DNA of 64,000 nt from Ceriagrion tenellum (Eukaryota; Arthropoda; Insecta; Odonata; Coenagrionidae). Shown here in pieces: positions 60,005 to 64,000 of this stretch. Numbering within the stretch: the stretch's first letter is position 1; each line of letters opens with the position of its first letter. Below the pieces are notes generated by a model. It was not told the DNA's origin and searched no databases. It saw only the letters and a program-made list of their open reading frames with translations. The stretch covers positions 135,151,747-135,215,746 of the forward strand of contig OY720636.1 of the NCBI GenBank assembly GCA_963169105.1, read 5' to 3'. Made by a program: the position numbers and the translations under genes.

Positions 60005-60698
60005 TTTGGATAAATTTGGATGAAGATAAACCTTGGAAAGACAAAGGTGATGCCAGTAAACTGTGAAAATTATACGAGTATGAAAATAAATGAAGGTGTA
60101 ATAGGAAAAGTGAAAAGATACCGATACCTAGGGACGATGGTGACAGACGACTGGAGAAGTATTGCAGAAATAAAAGCAAGGTTAGCAATGGCAAAAGAGG
60201 CCTTCAGCCAGAAAAAAACCTTGCTATGCTATGAAAGCCTGGATCTGGAGCTGAGAAAGGGGCTAGCTAAGTGTTGCTCATGAAGCGTTTTCATGTATGG
60301 ATGTGAAGCGTGGACATTAGGTAAGAGGGAAAGGAATAGAATAGAAACTTATGAAATGTGGGTGTGGAGAAGAATGGGAAAAGTAAGATAGGTACATAAG
60401 ATGAGAAATGAAGATATTTTGAGCAAAGTAAAAGAAGTATTGCTCCTAAAGGAAATAAGGGAAAAGAAAGGAAACTAGTTGGGCCATGTGATGAGAGGGA
60501 AAAGTATTATAACTGTGGCACTTGAGGGTTCAATTGAAGGAAAGTAAAAGAGAGGAAGGAGAAGAATTATATTGGTGGATCAGGTGAAGAACAACGGCTA
60601 TGATGAAGCAAAGAAGGAAGCTCGGGAGAGAAGCGGATGGAGACAGCAGTGGTGTTCGTGACCTGCCAGCAGGCAGAACACCAGACGATGATGATGAT
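60005..60698 (+). mobile_element. 5'-truncated RTE-type LINE fragment with GAT tail
   Basis: The open stretch at 60020-60283 reads MKINLGKTKVMPVN, KVKRYRYLGTMVTDDWRS and IKARLAMAKEAFSQKK, matching RTE blocks 'YGLKiN..KTKvM', 'fkYLGs.it.dg....eI..Ri..ak.af'. Downstream, past single stops and shifts, it continues FMYGCEAWTLGKRERNRIET, an MWVWRRMGKV block, the LGHVMRG box, an EGSIEGK..RGRRR basic block and a PASRQNT end. It closes with GATGATGATGAT at 60687-60698. The same order is seen in the minus-strand copy at 8.3 kb. The RT catalytic palm lies before the truncation and is absent. An 8-base match (attttgga) at 60003-60010 and 60697-60704 could be a target-site duplication. Confidence 0.92.
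60687..60698 (+). repeat. GAT trinucleotide run, 3' tail of RTE element
   Basis: Four GAT units mark the 3' end of the RTE fragment, matching the ATC run at 8334-8349 on the opposite strand. Confidence 0.85.
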
Positions 60699-60709
60699 TT
60701 TGGAAAATA

Positions 60710-61420
60710 AGTGGGCGTGTTTCATTCGCTGATACGGCACTCAAAATGTCTAATTAATTGGATTAATTATTCAAAAGAACTTAGCGGATGGTATTTATAT
60801 AGTGGATAGATGGAGCATCTTACCCGGGCGGAAACTCGAGAAGATTTCACATCAATTTTTTGCCGGGAGAAAAGATAATCTCCTTAAATTCGCCAAAATA
60901 ATATCAATTTATCCACACAAACTTGAGAAGAAATTGGTTTTAACCATCCAATAAAAGTGATATTTGTAATGGAGACAGAAAAATTAAAAGAAATCACCAG
61001 GAATGAAAGAACAGCGATGAAAAAGTGACCTAGGAAGTGGGCAAGTTGACTCGAGATGAAGAAAAAGGAAGCGACCACCCATGGAGACCTTAGAGGGTAA
61101 TTTTTCTTCTCTCTAGCCTCGTAGGAAATGATGGCGCCAAGAAAACTACCGTTACCTTCATTATCCAACCTCCACATCCTATAAAAAAGATCTTTTCATC
61201 AAAATCGCTATATCCGAAGAGCCAACGGAAGAAAAAAACTTCCCCACAGCCGCAACGATATGACTAACTAATTAAATTACTAATCCGCAAACTTATCAGA
61301 TTTCACATCTCAAAGATGAGATCTTGCACTTATTTTAATCGCTTTCAAAACCTCCTTCATTACACATAAGTTTCTTCACAATCCTGCTCGTCCAATGCGC
61401 GACATTTTAAAGTGACATTT
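60710..61420. other. Spacer, nothing recognised
   Basis: No supported gene. The open stretch at 61177-60884 (minus) is hydrophobic in its middle but has no family signature. Confidence 0.45.
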
Positions 61421-61426
61421 TTTCCA

Positions 61427-61445
61427 CTCATATCGCTGATATGAG
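61427..61445. promoter_or_regulatory. Short inverted repeat upstream of the candidate promoter
   Basis: ctcatatc (61427-61434) pairs with gatatgag (61438-61445) around 'gct'. A symmetric site of this kind can bind a dimeric regulator. It lies about 250 bases upstream of the TATA box. No factor can be named. Confidence 0.4.
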
Positions 61446-61480
61446 CGGTATATTGCAATTTCCATTGCCCAAATATTTTT

Positions 61481-61660
61481 ATATTTACGTTAACTCTTTT
61501 GAAATGGGTCTTTGGCTGCTAAAAAGTAGAAATCTTTGCAAAATATGCACGACAGGGTCAAAATATAAGTAATATTTACGTTAACTGTTTTGAAATGGGT
61601 CTTTGGTTAGGTAAAAAGTAGGAAGGTTTGCAGAATATGCACGACAGGGTCAAAATATTA
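61481..61660 (+). repeat. Imperfect 91-92-bp tandem duplication upstream of a TATA box
   Basis: The unit begins atatttacgttaact at 61481 and again at 61572 and ends with atgcacgacagggtcaaaat. Shared blocks are tttacgttaact, ttttgaaatgggtctttgg, aaaaagta and atatgcacgacagggtcaa. Differences cluster in the middle, and one indel makes the period 91 at the start and 92 at the end. The strongest conservation lies in short blocks, as expected for duplicated factor-binding sites. The AGGGTCA core resembles a nuclear-receptor half site, which is an inference only. Confidence 0.95.
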
Positions 61661-61678
61661 ATCATGAGGACCGTTTGC

Positions 61679-61737
61679 TATAAAAGATTACTTGTTTCTT
61701 CAGTTACTCAGCCACGACGCGAGAGACAGTGGTGAGT
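61679..61737 (+). promoter_or_regulatory. Candidate RNA polymerase II core promoter with tiny first exon and splice donor
   Basis: TATAAAAG lies at 61679-61686. An initiator-like TCAG has its A at 61710, 31 bases from the first T of the TATA box, the usual insect spacing. A second, closer TCAGT is at 61700-61704. Then agacagtg|gtgagt at 61724-61737 gives a strong 5' splice donor at 61731/61732, which would make a first exon of about 22-30 bases without ATG. The duplicated 91-bp module sits immediately upstream. No coding exon is recognised between 61738 and the window edge, so the gene, if real, continues to the right or has a long first intron. Confidence 0.45.
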
Positions 61738-61744
61738 ATCAGGT

Positions 61745-62455
61745 GACTTTGCACTACTACGTTGACAAAATTTATCCCTTTTTGGAAGGGGAGAGCCATC
61801 TATTTTAACTATTGGTACTAAAAAATTTTATTCATAAGTTTTAAGTTGTGAGCAAAGCGCCCAATGAGCTTTTTCCTGGGTATAGGTCCCAGAAGTATAT
61901 GTGGATACTCCACTCGGTGGGGTACCACGTCGTCGAGAACTTATTAGTACTATTTTTGGAAAAACGAAATCCTACTTGAACTGAAATTGAAGAATAATGC
62001 TCGTTAATTTTGGACTAACGAGGATTAAGTTTCCTGGCAAGGAAATTTTATAGGATTAGCTAAAATATCTTATCCAACTTTCACGATATGAAATGAATTT
62101 TCCGAAATGTGGTATGGAAAGTAAGAATTTGCAAAATGAGAGGTTTTTACCCGTATCTATTCAACATTGGAAGTAGGTAGTTCTAAATTACGGAAATATT
62201 ACAGCTAATTCACTTACCTCAGTATGACGCGAAACTTGAAAATCAAAAAATGAGATTTACTACTTCAAAAATCAATCGACAAAAGATGAAACGCTCTTCT
62301 ATAGTACATATAATTGCTCTTGCAGCGCTAAATTTACGGTAAATCTGCAAATAATCTTAATGTACAGCTTACTCAAGAAATTAGGTCATTTATATAAACA
62401 ATGAATAATAGAAGGCAGATAACTCCTCACACGATTGTGAAAAATTTAAAGTGGA
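61745..62455. other. Spacer or first intron of the candidate transcript
   Basis: No open stretch of note and no element recognised. If the promoter at 61679 is real, this would be intron sequence. Confidence 0.4.
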
Positions 62456-62460
62456 AAAAT

Positions 62461-62535
62461 CATTCGCCTGGAGCGAGAATCGAACCCAGATCCCTCGATT
62501 TGGCGCCAAATGCTATAACCAATAAAGCTCCTCAA
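62461..62535 (-). repeat. tRNA-like sequence with B box (pseudogene or SINE head)
   Basis: On the minus strand GAGGAGCTTTATTGGTTATAGC resembles an acceptor 5' half plus A box. It is followed by a palindromic TTTGGCGCCAAA in place of the anticodon arm and then the B box GGGTTCGATTCTCGC. Five of seven acceptor pairs (GGAGC with GCTCC) and most T-stem pairs form. The anticodon loop cannot form because its stem bases meet, so a working tRNA is unlikely. Confidence 0.45.
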
Positions 62536-62560
62536 GCATCTCATGGGGGCTTTGAGGAGC
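62527..62560. repeat. Inverted repeat next to the tRNA-like sequence
   Basis: gctcctcaa at 62527-62535 pairs with ttgaggagc at 62552-62560 across a 16-base loop. The left arm is the complement of the tRNA-like acceptor strand, so the repeat looks like a short inverted duplication of the tRNA-like end. Confidence 0.85.
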
Positions 62561-62789
62561 AAGTTGTCCGCTCCTAATTGGTTACATTTGTGTGATCACT
62601 AGCCGGTGACTGTTGAAGTTACTACGTGGCTAGTTCCGTGGTTCTTTGAAAAAGAAAACGCTTTCTTGAGGAACACCGGATGTAAATCCGACCATATCAG
62701 AGCTAGAATCATCAATAACTTATTTTTGTTTTCGATCACTGAGAAAGTACCTTATCTAGTTTACTATTTATATTAACTTCGAATGATTG

Positions 62790-63720
62790 CAGCTTATATA
62801 AATGAGTTTTTTGCGAGGAATCATACCAAATGCTTTCATGAAATCAAGGAATATCGCGTCGACTTGCTTTTTCGATTCACCTGATTTTAGGATATCATGA
62901 AGGAAGGCGCAAGCTGTGTTTTGCAAGGTCTTCCCTTCTGTAAACTACGTCAAATAACTTGCAAAAAGCTTCGATGGTCCAGGAATTTCATAATATTGAT
63001 AGCAGCAATGTGTTTAAGGATCTTGCATGAAAGTGATGTGAACGATATGGCCTGTAATTTCCTGGGTCATTTTTCTTTTATTCTCTAAATATCTGTGTGA
63101 CGTTGGCTATTTTCCAGTCTTGGGGCACCTTGCCTTCGATTAATGTTTTACTAAATATAATTTTTAAGATTGTTGCAATCTGTGCCGCTACCTGCTTGAA
63201 CATGCGTGCAGGTATTCCTTCTAGACCTGGGAACTTGTTACATTTAACCAAACGTAGTTTAGTAAGTTGGCTTTGTTGATGCTGTTGGTGACTACTTTCC
63301 GGTTAGTGTCCAATGAATACTCTACTCCTTACGATTCATCCTGGAGCCCTCTCGGTAAGACCAGAATGACTTGGGGTTTTCATCTAGTAATTCAGCCAGG
63401 ATTTCTTTCTTGAAGTTTCGTAAATTGCATTATATTCTTTGTTTCTGAGCGTTGAGCAACGAATATTTCTCTCGCCGCAAGTTCCATTGTTTTGTTACCT
63501 AACTTAATAGAATTTTTACATCGGTTGTGTCATTGCCTTTGTCTTCTGAGCTCTTCCTTTACTTTATGGCAATGCCAATGAGGTTCTTTACTCTCCCGTT
63601 TGAATTTGTGTGGAATACAGACATCGATTCCTACATAGTACTTTCAAAAATATCTCCATGATACTTCTGCTCTTTCATCTTTTATTTTAGCAACATATTT
63701 CGTAAATAAAGCTTCTTATG
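62790..63720 (-). mobile_element. CR1-like LINE fragment (EN-RT linker and RT fingers)
   Basis: From high to low coordinates the minus strand reads a CIPHKFKRESKEPHW block, NFKKEILAELLDENPKSFW, FPGLEGIPARMFKQVAAQIA, GKVPQDWKIANVTQIF, NDPGNYRP and HDILKSGESKKQVDAIFLDF. It ends with MKAFGMIPRKKL at about 62860-62820. These are the ordered CR1/Jockey-like blocks 'ggpDgIpar.lk..a..i', 'G.vP.dWk.AnVtPIfKKg', 'NYRPIsLt' and 'DviflDFsKAFD.VpH..L'. KAFD has become KAFG, several shifts occur, and the GVPQGS and FADD segments are absent past 62790. The piece is therefore truncated at both ends. The upstream endonuclease may lie beyond the right edge. Confidence 0.88.
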
Positions 63721-63724
63721 TCTC

Positions 63725-64000
63725 ACCTAATTTTATGTGATTGCATATTTCAAATAAGTAGACTTGATGTCAAGGTTTCACAGTGGAATTTTATCTAGTT
63801 TTTAAAATCATATAATTATTATTACAGTCATTAGTTATTAAATTTCTTACGCCTTCGAGAATATCGATTTGTTTAATCATGATAGGGTTACTAACATAAA
63901 AAAATTTAGTATTTTTTTAACTTTCATAGGTTCATTACCAACTTGAGTGAGAGGTTTGGATTCACACACACATACACAATAATAGTGCTTAAAATGCCGA
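63725..64000. other. Right edge, A+T-rich, nothing firm
   Basis: It may contain more of the CR1-like element's 5' part, but I cannot align it. A short CA run lies near 63963-63976. Confidence 0.4.

Noticed and set aside
62461..62535. A functional tRNA gene on the minus strand
   Set aside because: The acceptor and T stems form only in part, and the anticodon arm is a perfect palindrome that leaves no seven-base loop.
1..64000. CRISPR arrays, operons or other prokaryotic systems
   Set aside because: No regularly spaced direct repeats, no dense coding and no ribosome-binding-site-led gene runs. All recognised proteins are eukaryotic transposon relics.

Overview
This window looks like gene-poor, intergenic or intronic DNA from a eukaryote, most likely an arthropod and probably an insect. 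The background is A+T-rich, no open reading frame looks like an intact host protein, and every recognisable protein segment belongs to a decayed transposable element. These are an RNase H-bearing non-LTR retrotransposon (I/R1/LOA type), two CR1-like LINEs, four RTE-type LINE fragments (two ending in GAT/ATC trinucleotide tails), a piggyBac-type DNA transposon relic and a tRNA-derived SINE. This mix and the arthropod-like families suggest the host. The species cannot be named from sequence alone.

Layout. 1-4490: a long, broken non-LTR element on the minus strand, with ORF1 remnant, endonuclease, linker, reverse transcriptase (palm core missing), RNase H and zinc-knuckle tail, carrying a near-perfect 102-bp tandem duplication. 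4.9-5.6 kb: the first of many C+G-rich islands. 8.3-9.2 kb: RTE fragment (minus). 9.3-11.5 kb: CR1-like LINE (minus). 13.7-15.2 kb: piggyBac relic (plus). 15.7-16.4 kb: CpG-rich island followed by a tRNA-like head. 17.2-18.2 kb: a second tRNA-like head and a clear SINE (minus). 21.8-23.0, 24.9-25.4, 29.5-30.5, 32.2-33.0, 34.4-34.9, 38.8-39.3, 42.4-43.5, 47.2-47.7, 48.6-48.9, 53.4-53.9, 55.8-56.1 and 57.8-58.3 kb: further islands, several strongly purine/pyrimidine asymmetric. 26.0-26.6, 44.6-45.5 and 60.0-60.7 kb: RTE fragments (plus). 62.8-63.7 kb: CR1-like LINE piece (minus).

The best candidate for a functional host element lies at 61.43-61.74 kb. It has a short inverted repeat, an imperfect 91-92-bp tandem duplication, a TATAAAAG box, an initiator-like TCA 31 bases from the start of the TATA box, and a consensus 5' splice donor about 20 bases further on. 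This reads as a core promoter plus a tiny non-coding first exon of a gene running rightwards, whose coding exons would lie outside the window. It remains an inference without transcript data.

I found no intact transposase or reverse transcriptase, no rRNA, no convincing functional tRNA, no CRISPR array and no prokaryotic features. No wholly new biological system is demonstrable here. The points most worth checking are the candidate promoter, the recurrent CpG-rich islands, several long near-perfect palindromes and the SINE family.
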